From JAZKFT01 sp039925965 (GTDB taxonomy: Bacteria > Bacteroidota > Bacteroidia > Chitinophagales > Chitinophagaceae): a DNA stretch of 64,000 nucleotides. Of the stretch, positions 26,442-36,000 are shown piece by piece. The notes below the pieces were generated by a model. That model made no database searches and was not told the origin of the DNA. It saw only the letters and a program-made list of their open reading frames with translations. Made by a program: the position numbers and the translations under genes. The stretch lies in the NCBI GenBank assembly GCA_039925965.1, contig JBDSXW010000104.1:1-64000 (forward strand), written 5' to 3'. The first letter of the stretch is position 1. The number at the start of each line of letters is the position of its first letter.

Positions 26442-28082
26442 TTACAAGGGCGATTTAACCGGGGCACTACCACTTGCCGGTGCATTGAAGTCAATCTCGT
26501 TTTGTGGAACATCCCAATATGGTAAGTAATTGTAATTAATAATGCAATTAGTTTGGACGGCACCGGCAGCATCTAATACTACACAACCTGTGCGGCCGCC
26601 GCCCTTGCTTACATCATCCGTCATACCCAGGCGGCGAAGATCGTAAAATGCCAGTCCACGGAACAGTAGGGCACAGCGGCGTTCTTTACGTAATTCTTCG
26701 AGGGCGGCAACTTTGGTAAGGCCGGTAGGAGTCGCTGCCAGATTCGCTCCTTGTAAGGTGCGAACACCATCAATCAAAGCTATTCCCTGGTCTATTGTAG
26801 CCTGGCTACCGCCATTGATCAGGCACTCGGCTTTCATTAACTGGTTTTCTGCGAAGGAAGCACCGATATAATACGTATCAGCACCATAATCAAAGTTAAA
26901 GTAGGTGTAAGCACCGTTACCGTTGCCACCATCTTTAAGGTAGTAGCGGGTACCGAAAGTAATTCCGCGTCCCCGTTTGTTGATAACTGCACTACCTAAT
27001 AAATTAAAATTATTACTCTTCCGCTTATCACCGGCTTTATAATCCTGCAGCAGGCGTTCGCTTGGCCAAAAAGTGGGGTCGTCAGTAGCCGTATACGATC
27101 TGTCCGAGCCGTAGTCTTTATCAAAAATAGATTTAGAATTATCAGCAAAAGTTCTCACCTGAAAAACATAGTCACTTGCCTGAATACCGTTGTTTATAAT
27201 CGTTAACAAACTGCTGTAATCAGCCGCTGTCATGTCTTTGGTACGCTTATTTACCAGTATAGAACGTGCTTTAAAAGAATTGATATTCCGAATCCATTCT
27301 GCAGGACTTGGAAATTTGCCACCTGGCTGCATATAAAGGGGGATCATTTGTTTAATAATTTCATCGTAACCACCACCCGATGCAACAGTACCTAAAATAG
27401 CAGCAGCAGCGTCCAGATTTTTAATACCCTCCGTTACCATAGCAGTATTGGTTACAAACTGTCCGTTAGTACTGTTTGGAGTTTCGGCTATTACGCCTGC
27501 TATATACATAGAGCCAATGCGACAATAGGCATAACCTTTCCACCATTTGGCCCAAGCTTGTAGTACTTTTTTCTTAGTAGCAGCATCTCCCGCAAAAACG
27601 GTTCCATCTGCCTTAGAAAGCAATACATTAGCGGTATTGTTTAAAAAATACATATAAGTCCATTCTGGTAGAAAAGCATTGGAAGCACCGTAGGCACGGT
27701 CATTTCTTAGTTTTAATTCCAATGGATTTCCCTGTCCAATCGGGTTATTTACCTGCACCCCGTTATCCAGTTTTACCCAGGTTGGGTTGTCGGCAAATTT
27801 GTACGAGTTATTGCCCCAGGGTATAAAGATGTTATCACCCATCGACTCATGAAAGCCGTTTACTATCAGTAACATGCCGTAGCCAAGCCCGTCGTCGAGT
27901 GAAGCTACACCCTGGTCGCCAAAGCCAATTTTATAAAAACCTTTGGCATAGCCAATAATACCCGACTCTGTATTCAAGACATCTAATGAGGGCTGATTGA
28001 GATTTGTAACTTCCAGTGACTTCTTTTTACAAGCTGTAAAGAGTAATGCCGAACTAAAAGCTGCTAATAATAACTTTTTCAT
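26442..28082 (-). CDS. SusD/RagB family outer-membrane nutrient-binding lipoprotein
   Basis: A 546-residue lipoprotein (lipobox L-F-T-A-C, Cys18) of the SusD type, an alpha-helical TPR-based lid that captures glycans or other ligands and hands them to its SusC partner. The C-terminal part has the typical E-L-R-K-E-R-R-C-A-L-L-F-R-G-L-A-F-Y-D-L-R-R segment. It lies 15 bases downstream of the SusC gene on the same strand, the canonical pair order. No enzyme, sigma/anti-sigma or other regulator lies next to the pair, so the substrate cannot be guessed. Confidence 0.93.
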   Translation of the reverse strand: MKKLLLAAFSSALLFTACKKKSLEVTNLNQPSLDVLNTESGIIGYAKGFYKIGFGDQGVASLDDGLGYGMLLIVNGFHESMGDNIFIPWGNNSYKFADNPTWVKLDNGVQVNNPIGQGNPLELKLRNDRAYGASNAFLPEWTYMYFLNNTANVLLSKADGTVFAGDAATKKKVLQAWAKWWKGYAYCRIGSMYIAGVIAETPNSTNGQFVTNTAMVTEGIKNLDAAAAILGTVASGGGYDEIIKQMIPLYMQPGGKFPSPAEWIRNINSFKARSILVNKRTKDMTAADYSSLLTIINNGIQASDYVFQVRTFADNSKSIFDKDYGSDRSYTATDDPTFWPSERLLQDYKAGDKRKSNNFNLLGSAVINKRGRGITFGTRYYLKDGGNGNGAYTYFNFDYGADTYYIGASFAENQLMKAECLINGGSQATIDQGIALIDGVRTLQGANLAATPTGLTKVAALEELRKERRCALLFRGLAFYDLRRLGMTDDVSKGGGRTGCVVLDAAGAVQTNCIINYNYLPYWDVPQNEIDFNAPASGSAPVKSPL

Positions 28083-28097
28083 ATTGATATAATTTTT

Positions 28098-31000
28098 TTA
28101 GTTAAGGCCAATATTGATGCCCACCTGATAAGATTTTGTATTGGGAAAGGAAAAATAATCCAATCCTTTTTGTACTGTGGTTTGTGACGTGGATGTACTG
28201 CCGGCACCTGTTGTATTTTGATTCGCTTCAGGGTCTAAGCCAGTGTATTTAGTATTGGTCCAAATGTTGCGGCCACTAAACACAACTTGTAAGCGGTTAG
28301 TAAAAGGAATCTTAACGATTTTGGCTACATCTACTGAAAGTGAAATGTTACGCAGGCGCACAAAAGAAGAATTTTCCAGGAAAAATTCTTTGGTGCCATT
28401 ACTCTCTGAAGCATCGTAAAAGCTGCGGTAGTAGGCCGTCCAGGCACCTGTTTGACCATTAATGGTGACTGGTTTATCAAAATCGCCATGCAAGCCTTCG
28501 CTATACATCCACTCCTTTGTCTGGTTGTATTGCAATGCCTTTGCTATCCAATCAAATTGAAAACTTAAAGTGGCAATATCTTTATACGAAACAGAATTGG
28601 TGAAAGACATGTTGAATTTTGGCGAGGTATTACCTAACAAATATTTATCAGGCGTCATTTGTACCCTTTTGCTCGATTTTTCAACGACACGGCCATCAAC
28701 AATTTCGTATAATCCCTCATTTGCTTTAGCGATGTACCTCACGCCTGTAGGGTCCGTTTGCTCAAAAGACTTTATTGTTTTGTACCCATAGATAGTACCC
28801 CATTGTTCACCGGGTCTTAAGGTATAGGTGGCAGCACTGGACCATACCAAAGGAATATCTGGTGTACCATAAATGGCATCGGTAAAAGTTTTTTGGGTAC
28901 CAAAAACAACACCTAAATTCCAGGACCACATTTTAGATTTAAAAATATTGGCATCTAACAGTAATTCAAAGCCATTAGAATGTAAATCAACAGCGTTACT
29001 TTTTAATTGTGAGGTACCAGTGGAAATAGCCAATGGAATATTCCATATTACATCTACACCTTTTCTTTTCCAATAGGTAGCTGTAAGATTTACAGAGCTA
29101 AACCAATCATTTTTTCCAGGTTTAAGACTAAAGTCAACGCCAATTTCCGTCTCTTTAGAACGCTCCACAACTAATGCAGTGTTACCTACCAAAGAAGGGT
29201 TATAAAATGCAGCTCCATTATCGGTATTTGCGATGTTCAGCAAAATTTGCCTGTCGCTGAAGCCTGGTTGAATACCTGCTTCGCCATGTGCGGCACGTAT
29301 TTTAAATTCAGGAAACCATTTAGCAATGCCATCCCAAAAGTTAAGTGAAGAAGGACGGAAATAAGCATTCCCACTCCAGAAATTCTGTGGAGTCCCTGTC
29401 TGGCCGAAACGGGAAGAATAGTCCGAACGGTAACCGGCAGCTACACCACCTATTTCGCCGTAATCGAATTTTTGGTTAAAGTAAGTACCGTATGTTACAA
29501 AAGTTTCATCATGAATGTCTAAAACGGCTTTGGTATCCGCCTGGTTGGCGTTAGCAGAGTATAACGGTAAACCGGTGTATTGGTTGGTGGTACTATTGTC
29601 CTGCCTTTTTCTCCAGTCGTAAGCAACTGTAGAGGTACTTACAAGTGGAACATTCAGATGAAAATCTTTAGCTAAATCAAACTTTACGTTGACTGTAGCC
29701 AATGAGTTCTGCCTCGTGGAACGGCCTATGTAATTATAAATACCTCCTGTTAGCCCTTCACCTGTAAAATAGTTGTTAGCCGCAGATGACTTGTTTTTAG
29801 ATTGGTTGTCAGCTAACCGGTTATAATCTTCCCGACCTTGCTGTATGGTGTATTTGTAATCCAGCTCCACAAACCTGGGGAATTTATAATTGGCATTAAT
29901 ACTCGGGATAATATCAACATATTTATCATTATAATGCCTGTATTGGCGGTAATAATAAGGGTTACTTGAGTTAGCACCGGCTCCGCCAAATTTGTAAGTA
30001 TGGTTGCCATCTGCATCGGTATATTTAAAACTGGCAAATGGATACGTGTACAAAGCCGAACTGATATTCAGATTACCGGTGGTATTTTCTGTGACTACTA
30101 ATTGTGTTGTAGAACGTACTGTAAGGCCTTTAAATACCTCAAAGCCTATATTAGCGGTAAAATTGGTACGTTTTAATAAGCCGTCGATAATACTTTCCTG
30201 CCTTAGTTGAGAGAGACTGAGGGCATAGTCCATTTTTTCTTTTGCACCTGAAACGCTTACACTATGATTTGTAGTTTGGGCTTTGTGAAATAACTCTGAA
30301 AAATGGTCGTAAAACTGGGTATTGTTTTTATAAGGCTTATTATTTTGGTCGTTAGGGCCACTTAACCAAACCGGGTTACCCCATATTCCCAATGAATTTT
30401 GTACGAGTTTATCGGTACCACTACCTTGTAAAATATCGCCACTACCGTCTACTTTAAATGAATGGTTAATAGCCTGATGAACATTCCCAAGATTAATATA
30501 CTCATCGGTACTAACTCTGGAACTTAAATTAATTTTAGTAGCTCCCAGTTTGCCTTTTTTTGTAAACAATTGTATAACGCCATTGGCACCCTGCGCACCA
30601 TATTGTGTGGCTCCGGATGCACCCTGCACTACCTCAACTTTTTCAATGGTATTTAAATCAATGGTATTTAAAGGAACAGATAATGCCACGCCGTCCAGCA
30701 AGATCATAGGTTCCGAACCGCCCTGTATTGTATTGGCACCACGAAACTGAATACTAACCGGAGAGCCAGGGTTACCGCTGGTACTCGTAATACTGGCACC
30801 CGCAATTTTACCTACCAATGCCTGATCAATCGATGCGGCAGGGATAGTAGGTAATTTATCAGCACCTAAAGATTGTACCGCTATAGCTACTTTTTTACGG
30901 GTGGTAGCAGTTCCCACCCCCGTTACCACAACTTCATTCAACGCTCTGATATCCGTAGCCAAAGAAACCGCAAGATTACCACTGGCGGCCATCTCTTTCG

Positions 31001-31232
31001 ATTCAAAACCCACAGCACTAATTATTAGGGTAGCCCCGGTTTTTACTTTAATACTAAAAGTGCCATCCACCCCGGCAGTAACCCCATTTTTAGTGCTCTT
31101 CTCTCTCACGGACGCATTGGGGAGACCGGCTCCTCGGTCGTCAGTAACCTTTCCGGTTACTGTTGTAGTCTGGGCGACTGCTGTAACGCATAAAAACAGC
31201 ACTGCCATTAGACTGGCTAACAGTTTTCTCAT
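28098..31232 (-). CDS. SusC/RagA family TonB-linked outer-membrane transporter
   Basis: A 1044-residue TonB-dependent transporter. Order: Sec signal peptide (cleavage near A-V-A-Q, residue 21), carboxypeptidase-regulatory-like domain (V-T-G-K-V-T-D-D-R-G-A-G-L-P), a linker with L-N-E-V-V-V-T-G-V-G, plug domain with S-I-Q-F-R-G-A-N-T and M-I-L-L-D-G-V, then a 22-strand barrel to the end. No FecR-interacting STN domain is present, consistent with the absence of an anti-sigma gene nearby. It pairs with the downstream SusD. The upstream 660 bases are shared with the divergent radA promoter region. Confidence 0.95.
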   Translation of the reverse strand: MRKLLASLMAVLFLCVTAVAQTTTVTGKVTDDRGAGLPNASVREKSTKNGVTAGVDGTFSIKVKTGATLIISAVGFESKEMAASGNLAVSLATDIRALNEVVVTGVGTATTRKKVAIAVQSLGADKLPTIPAASIDQALVGKIAGASITSTSGNPGSPVSIQFRGANTIQGGSEPMILLDGVALSVPLNTIDLNTIEKVEVVQGASGATQYGAQGANGVIQLFTKKGKLGATKINLSSRVSTDEYINLGNVHQAINHSFKVDGSGDILQGSGTDKLVQNSLGIWGNPVWLSGPNDQNNKPYKNNTQFYDHFSELFHKAQTTNHSVSVSGAKEKMDYALSLSQLRQESIIDGLLKRTNFTANIGFEVFKGLTVRSTTQLVVTENTTGNLNISSALYTYPFASFKYTDADGNHTYKFGGAGANSSNPYYYRQYRHYNDKYVDIIPSINANYKFPRFVELDYKYTIQQGREDYNRLADNQSKNKSSAANNYFTGEGLTGGIYNYIGRSTRQNSLATVNVKFDLAKDFHLNVPLVSTSTVAYDWRKRQDNSTTNQYTGLPLYSANANQADTKAVLDIHDETFVTYGTYFNQKFDYGEIGGVAAGYRSDYSSRFGQTGTPQNFWSGNAYFRPSSLNFWDGIAKWFPEFKIRAAHGEAGIQPGFSDRQILLNIANTDNGAAFYNPSLVGNTALVVERSKETEIGVDFSLKPGKNDWFSSVNLTATYWKRKGVDVIWNIPLAISTGTSQLKSNAVDLHSNGFELLLDANIFKSKMWSWNLGVVFGTQKTFTDAIYGTPDIPLVWSSAATYTLRPGEQWGTIYGYKTIKSFEQTDPTGVRYIAKANEGLYEIVDGRVVEKSSKRVQMTPDKYLLGNTSPKFNMSFTNSVSYKDIATLSFQFDWIAKALQYNQTKEWMYSEGLHGDFDKPVTINGQTGAWTAYYRSFYDASESNGTKEFFLENSSFVRLRNISLSVDVAKIVKIPFTNRLQVVFSGRNIWTNTKYTGLDPEANQNTTGAGSTSTSQTTVQKGLDYFSFPNTKSYQVGINIGLN

Positions 31233-31732
31233 GATTGTTAATTTAGGTTAATAAGCTCTAATTTAGGGCTAATTAATTAATTAACAAAATTTTCATTTAA
31301 TCTGTTGCATGGTGTAATAGGCTGTTGGGTGGAATTATTTAAGTAAAAGTGGCGATAAGTATAAGGTATTATTTCAAATATTATTTGGTTAAACTGAAAA
31401 AATATAACGGCGAGATATAAAAAGAGTCAAGTGACATCCTGCAAGGAACCGCAAGCGACCCTAAGGCTGCTAACAAATCGGATTTAAGTACGTAATTGGT
31501 ACCCACCCTATAAATTTCACAGAACCGGAATTCAAACTTTGAGTAATAATGCCCGATTTTGACACTTAGATTTCAACTAAGGACAAATGTTCTTTTACGC
31601 TCTTTTTAAAGAAACGTGACATTTTTATCAAAGGCATTAATTATCAATAACTTACGAATCTAAAGCGTAGTCTAAGAATGCAGTCCTAGCCTGAATCACT
31701 ACTCAAAAGTTTTGCACAACCCGAAAATTTTA
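31233..31732. other. Intergenic region between divergent susC and radA
   Basis: About 500 AT-rich bases without a supported gene; a tandem of taattaattaatta words lies at 31268-31283 near the susC start. The susC promoter must be here but I do not see a clear -33/-7 pair on the minus strand. Confidence 0.45.
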
Positions 31733-31763
31733 TTTGGCATTGTTGGGGGTATTTGTATTTTAG
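31733..31763 (+). promoter_or_regulatory. Promoter of radA
   Basis: TTTG at 31733-31736 and TATTTTAG at 31756-31763 are spaced by exactly 19 bases, one mismatch from the Bacteroidota consensus TTTG-N19-TAnnTTTG. Transcription would start near 31770, giving radA a leader of about 124 bases that contains the hairpin at 31795-31831. Confidence 0.6.
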
Positions 31764-31794
31764 CGGTAGAATTTAATGGGTTAGTAAGTAAACA

Positions 31795-31831
31795 GAACCG
31801 TCCTGTGTCTACAGGATGGTTCATTTTTTTT
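31795..31831 (+). terminator. Terminator-like hairpin in the radA leader (possible attenuator)
   Basis: GAACCGTCCTGT pairs with ACAGGATGGTTC over 12 base pairs (one G-U), loop GTCT, followed by A and eight T. It has the form of an intrinsic terminator but lies between the predicted radA promoter and the radA start, with no rightward gene before it. It may attenuate radA, or be a stray repeat-derived terminator. Confidence 0.65.
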
Positions 31832-31893
31832 ACGCCTTTCCGTCTTCTACCCTCTACTTTTCTCCTTTTTCCTCTTTTCCTTATTTTCGGCAA

Positions 31894-33270
31894 ATGACCC
31901 CCAAAGTGAAGTCCAGCTTTTTTTGCACCAATTGTGGTTATGAAGCTGCAAAATGGGCGGGCAAATGCCCCGCATGTGGAGAGTGGAATACTTTTACCGA
32001 AGAAGTGATTGTGAAGGAATCGAAAACTTCTACACAAAACCGAAACAGCTTTTCAGAGAATAAGAAAGATCGTAAATCCATTTTGCTGGAAGATGTGGAG
32101 GCGAGCAATACCCCACGTATTGATAGCAATGATGCGGAACTGAATCGTGTATTGGGAGGCGGTATTGTGCCCGGTAGCATGGTATTGGTCGCAGGCGAAC
32201 CTGGTATTGGAAAAAGCACCTTGTTTCTCCAAATTGGGTTGGGGCTTACCGGCATCACTACCTTATATATTAGCGGTGAGGAAAGTGAACAGCAAATCAA
32301 GCTCCGTGCTTCCCGGCTTAATATTTCGCACAGTAGTTTTTACCTGCTTACCGAAACCAATACACAGACGATCTTTCAGGAGATCAAAAAGATCAGGCCA
32401 CAGGTGGTGATCGTAGACTCGATTCAAACTTTGGAATCACCATATATAGATTCTTCGGCTGGAAGCATCTCGCAAATACGGGAAACCGCTTCAGAACTAC
32501 AGCGTTTTGCCAAAGAGACCAACACGCCTGTTTTCCTGATCGGCCATATCACCAAAGATGGAAACATTGCCGGGCCAAAGATCCTGGAGCATATGGTAGA
32601 TACGGTTTTGCAGTTTGAAGGCGACCGGCACTATGCGTACCGGATTTTGCGTACCCAAAAAAACCGCTTTGGCAGTACCAGTGAACTTGGCATTTATGAA
32701 ATGACCGGTGAAGGATTGAAGGCCGTAAGTAATCCTTCTGAAATTCTTATTACCCAAAAAGAAGACCAGCTAAGTGGGAGCGCCATATCAGCAACCATCG
32801 AAGGCATGCGGCCATTGCTGATTGAAGTGCAGGCCCTGGTAACGCAAAGTGTATATGGCACGCCGCAGCGAACGACAAGTGGTTATGATATGCGGCGCCT
32901 GCAACTGCTTCTCGCCGTGCTGGAAAAACGAGGTGGCTTCCATTTCGGCGTAAAAGATGTGTTCCTCAATATTGCAGGCGGCCTGCGTATCGAAGATCCA
33001 TCGATTGATTTATCCGTGGTAACAGCATTACTCAGCAGCTATGAAGATGTTGCGGTTCCGCACCAGATCTGTTTTGCAGGCGAGGTAGGACTTAGTGGCG
33101 AGATTCGCGCCGTCAATCGTATTGAACAACGCATTGCCGAAGCTGAAAAACTGGGTTTCGAAAAAATCTTCGTCAGCAAATACAATTCTAAAGCCTTTAC
33201 CAAGCTATCCTCTAATATAGAGATTGTGCCAGTGGGCCGGGTTGATGAAGTGTATAAGGCTATATTCTAG
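31894..33270 (+). CDS. radA: DNA repair protein RadA
   Basis: A 458-residue RecA-like ATPase that promotes branch migration during homologous recombination. The N-terminal zinc finger has Cys11, Cys14, Cys25 and Cys28; Walker A is G-E-P-G-I-G-K-S-T at 100-108; the RadA-specific K-N-R-F-G motif lies near residue 255; the C-terminal Lon-like domain carries D-V-F-L-N-I-A-G-G and F-A-G-E-V-G-L-S-G-E-I-R. The start at 31894 (M-T-P-K-V-K) is the family start; the longer frame from 31816 reads through the pyrimidine-rich leader. Confidence 0.96.
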   Translation: MTPKVKSSFFCTNCGYEAAKWAGKCPACGEWNTFTEEVIVKESKTSTQNRNSFSENKKDRKSILLEDVEASNTPRIDSNDAELNRVLGGGIVPGSMVLVAGEPGIGKSTLFLQIGLGLTGITTLYISGEESEQQIKLRASRLNISHSSFYLLTETNTQTIFQEIKKIRPQVVIVDSIQTLESPYIDSSAGSISQIRETASELQRFAKETNTPVFLIGHITKDGNIAGPKILEHMVDTVLQFEGDRHYAYRILRTQKNRFGSTSELGIYEMTGEGLKAVSNPSEILITQKEDQLSGSAISATIEGMRPLLIEVQALVTQSVYGTPQRTTSGYDMRRLQLLLAVLEKRGGFHFGVKDVFLNIAGGLRIEDPSIDLSVVTALLSSYEDVAVPHQICFAGEVGLSGEIRAVNRIEQRIAEAEKLGFEKIFVSKYNSKAFTKLSSNIEIVPVGRVDEVYKAIF

Positions 33271-33304
33271 TTGCTGTTATTCTCCTTATTAAAACCTGTA
33301 ATAT

Positions 33305-35335
33305 TTGAACCGTCTGATAGATCAAACCAGTCCTTATTTACTGCAACACGCCCATAACCCGGTAGACTGGTACCCCTGGGGTGAAGAAGCGTTGCAAAAA
33401 GCAAAAGCTGAAAACAAACCCATACTTGTAAGCATTGGTTATTCCGCCTGCCATTGGTGCCATGTAATGGAACGGGAGAGTTTTGAAGATCAGACCACGG
33501 CCGACCTGATGAACCGCCATTTTATCAATATTAAGATAGATCGCGAAGAGCGGCCAGATGTTGATGCAATATATATGGATGCAGTGCAGCTGATCAGCGG
33601 AAGCGGCGGCTGGCCACTCAATGTATTCCTGACACCGGATGCCAAACCATTTTATGGGGGCACTTATTTTCCACCAGTCCAAGCATATAACCGTTCCAGC
33701 TGGAAAGACGTGTTGCTCTCTATCAACCAGGCCTGGCACGAAAAGCCTACGGAGATCATCGCGCAGGCGGAGAACCTCACGGAGCATATCCGCAACAGTA
33801 ATAGGTTTGGCAATACCAAACCTGGGGAGGAAATTTTTACCGCCGGACATCTGGAATTGATTACCGATAACTTGCTCAAAAACGCGGATACAGTTTGGGG
33901 CGGTTTTGGCAAAGCGCCAAAATTTCCTCAAACCATGAGCATCCAGTTTCTTTTGCGGCAATATCATTTCACAGGAAACGAAGCAGCGCTGAGTCATGCG
34001 CTTTTAAGCCTGGACAAAATGATTAGTGGCGGGATGTACGATCAACTGGGCGGCGGTTTTGCCCGTTATTGTACCGATAATGAATGGTTGGTACCCCATT
34101 TTGAAAAGATGTTATACGATAATGCCCTGCTTGTATCGGTTATCAGCGAAGCTTACCAGCTTACCGGTAACCCCTTGTACCGTCAGGCTATTGAACAAAC
34201 CATGGATTTTATTCGCCAGGAATGGCAAAGCACGGAGGGTGGTATTTATAGTGCCTTCGATGCAGATAGTGAAGGGGTGGAGGGCAAATTCTATGTGTGG
34301 TCAAAACCAGCAATAGAAGAAATTCTTGGTGCAGATGCGGAACTTTTTTGCAACTTTTATGGCGTTACGGAACATGGCAACTGGGAAGAAACCAATATCC
34401 TTTGGGTAAAAACGCCGCTTCATTTATTCTGTAAAGAACATCACCTTGATGAAGCTACCGCAACCGCCAGCCTTGAAGCTGGCAGGAAGTTATTGTTGGC
34501 CCATAGACAAACCCGGATCAAGCCATTGCTCGACGATAAGATACTGATGGGATGGAATGCGATGATGATCACGGCGGCGTGCAAAGCTTATGCTGCTTTG
34601 CACGACACTTCCTATCTGTCGATGGCAGAAACAGCAAACGGATTCATTGTTAACTTCTTAAAAGGGTCTGGAGCGTTGTTTTACCATAATTATAAAAAGC
34701 AGGCAACCAACCCGGCCTTCCTCGACGATATGGCCTGTTATATCCAGGCTTTGATTTATTTAGCGGAATGTACAGGTAACAATCAATACCTGCGGGATGC
34801 AGAAACATACACGAAGCAGGTATTTACAGACCATAAAGACGAGGGGTCGCCGTTTTTCTTTTACACCCCGCAATGGCAAACCGACATTATTATCCGAAAA
34901 AAGGAATGGTACGATGGCGCTACGCCATCCGGCAATAGCATCATGGCCTGGAACCTTATTTATCTATCGATTGTGTTCGATAATGCAGACTGGAAAGCGC
35001 TTGCGGTAGAAATGGTGCGCACAGTCGCCGCGACGGCCGTGCGGTACCCCACGTCATTTTCGAACTGGACCTGCCTATTTCAGCAAATGGTTCAGGGGAC
35101 AAATGAAATAGTCGTGAGTGGTTCCAACAGTCCGTTAATGATTCCGGGGATACTGGCCAGGTTTTGCCCGAATAAGGTATTGCAAAGTCAAAGCCTGCCC
35201 GCCGATGATTTTCCAATGCTCCAAAACAAATGGACGGAGGAAAAAACACAGATTTTCTTATGCCGGGATTATGCCTGTAAAGTTCCAATGGATTCGGTAG
35301 TAACCTTTTGGGAGCAGTTTGGAAAGCTACCTTAG
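33305..35335 (+). CDS. DUF255 thioredoxin-fold / glycoside-hydrolase-like protein (YyaL/SPATA20 family)
   Basis: A 676-residue protein with an N-terminal thioredoxin-like domain (S-P-Y-L-L-Q-H-A-H-N-P-V-D-W at 9-22; C-x-x-C at Cys49 and Cys52 in A-C-H-W-C-H-V-M) and a long (alpha/alpha)-barrel-like part containing G-G-W-P-L-N-V-F, K-A-P-K-F-P and Y-S-A-F-D-A-D-S-E-G. Function is unsettled; family members are widely conserved. The start is a TTG at 33305: an in-frame stop lies two codons upstream and the family begins M-N-R-L, so no ATG fits. It starts 34 bases after radA and is probably co-transcribed. Confidence 0.9.
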   Translation: MNRLIDQTSPYLLQHAHNPVDWYPWGEEALQKAKAENKPILVSIGYSACHWCHVMERESFEDQTTADLMNRHFINIKIDREERPDVDAIYMDAVQLISGSGGWPLNVFLTPDAKPFYGGTYFPPVQAYNRSSWKDVLLSINQAWHEKPTEIIAQAENLTEHIRNSNRFGNTKPGEEIFTAGHLELITDNLLKNADTVWGGFGKAPKFPQTMSIQFLLRQYHFTGNEAALSHALLSLDKMISGGMYDQLGGGFARYCTDNEWLVPHFEKMLYDNALLVSVISEAYQLTGNPLYRQAIEQTMDFIRQEWQSTEGGIYSAFDADSEGVEGKFYVWSKPAIEEILGADAELFCNFYGVTEHGNWEETNILWVKTPLHLFCKEHHLDEATATASLEAGRKLLLAHRQTRIKPLLDDKILMGWNAMMITAACKAYAALHDTSYLSMAETANGFIVNFLKGSGALFYHNYKKQATNPAFLDDMACYIQALIYLAECTGNNQYLRDAETYTKQVFTDHKDEGSPFFFYTPQWQTDIIIRKKEWYDGATPSGNSIMAWNLIYLSIVFDNADWKALAVEMVRTVAATAVRYPTSFSNWTCLFQQMVQGTNEIVVSGSNSPLMIPGILARFCPNKVLQSQSLPADDFPMLQNKWTEEKTQIFLCRDYACKVPMDSVVTFWEQFGKLP

Positions 35336-35963
35336 AATTTGTTTTCAAGCACTTTATCCAGAAACGCCTTTTCAGAGCCCCGGGACTAAAGTAACAGGAG
35401 CGTACAAAGTGTAAAAAAATTAATGTGATATATTGAAATGATGCGCTGTTTATTCTTACTTTTTTATCAAAACTTAATACAGAGAAAGCTATATTTAATA
35501 TGATTGACTGTTTTGTAAGCTGGGCCTATGGGAATGCGGGTAAAACGGGTTGCGAATAGTCATTAGTCGAGGCCTTATCTTAAAAAATAAGATCGGAACT
35601 GCGTCACTGTACAACGTAATAAATATGTATCCACTGGTGTAGCAGGATCGAGATTGGTGGATTTCGGTGACTTTAATTGCAAAACAAAAAAGTTAGGCCA
35701 CAAGCGGCTATTTTTCAATGCCAAATTTGTTTTGGACTAATATTTGCACCAGTTACAATAATCTTTTCTGGCAGCCGTTTTAATACCCCGGAGTAAGAAA
35801 AGTTGCAAAAATATTTTCAATTTTTTTCGTGAAATTCAGAATAATCGGAGGCTTTGCTCAAATTTGTTTAGGTATTTACACTCAATTTTATAAAAAAACA
35901 GGTTTAACGGCAAAGTATTCGAGGCAAAAAATTGTGTCAATGTTTCCAGAAAAATTATTTCCT
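35336..35963. other. Long intergenic region upstream of gldK
   Basis: Roughly 630 AT-rich bases with no supported gene. It includes a repeat-like word agtcattagtcga (35556-35568) of the kind seen elsewhere between genes. The position suggests a regulated leader or promoter zone for the gld operon. Confidence 0.45.
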
Positions 35964-35971
35964 TACATTTG
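35964..35971 (+). promoter_or_regulatory. Candidate -7 element of the gld operon
   Basis: TACATTTG matches TAnnTTTG. The -33 region is weak (a GTTT word about 19 bases upstream), so only the -7 is proposed. Transcription would start roughly 20 bases before the gldK ATG. Confidence 0.35.
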
Positions 35972-36000
35972 TTCGGTATCAGCAAAATAGATTTATCATA

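Noticed and set aside
26442..31232. SusCD pair as a full polysaccharide-utilisation locus
   Set aside because: No glycoside hydrolase, lyase, sulfatase or sigma/anti-sigma gene adjoins it; only the transporter pair is claimed.
31699..32037. 112-codon leftward frame over the radA start
   Set aside because: Covers the radA promoter, hairpin and zinc finger; no family resemblance.
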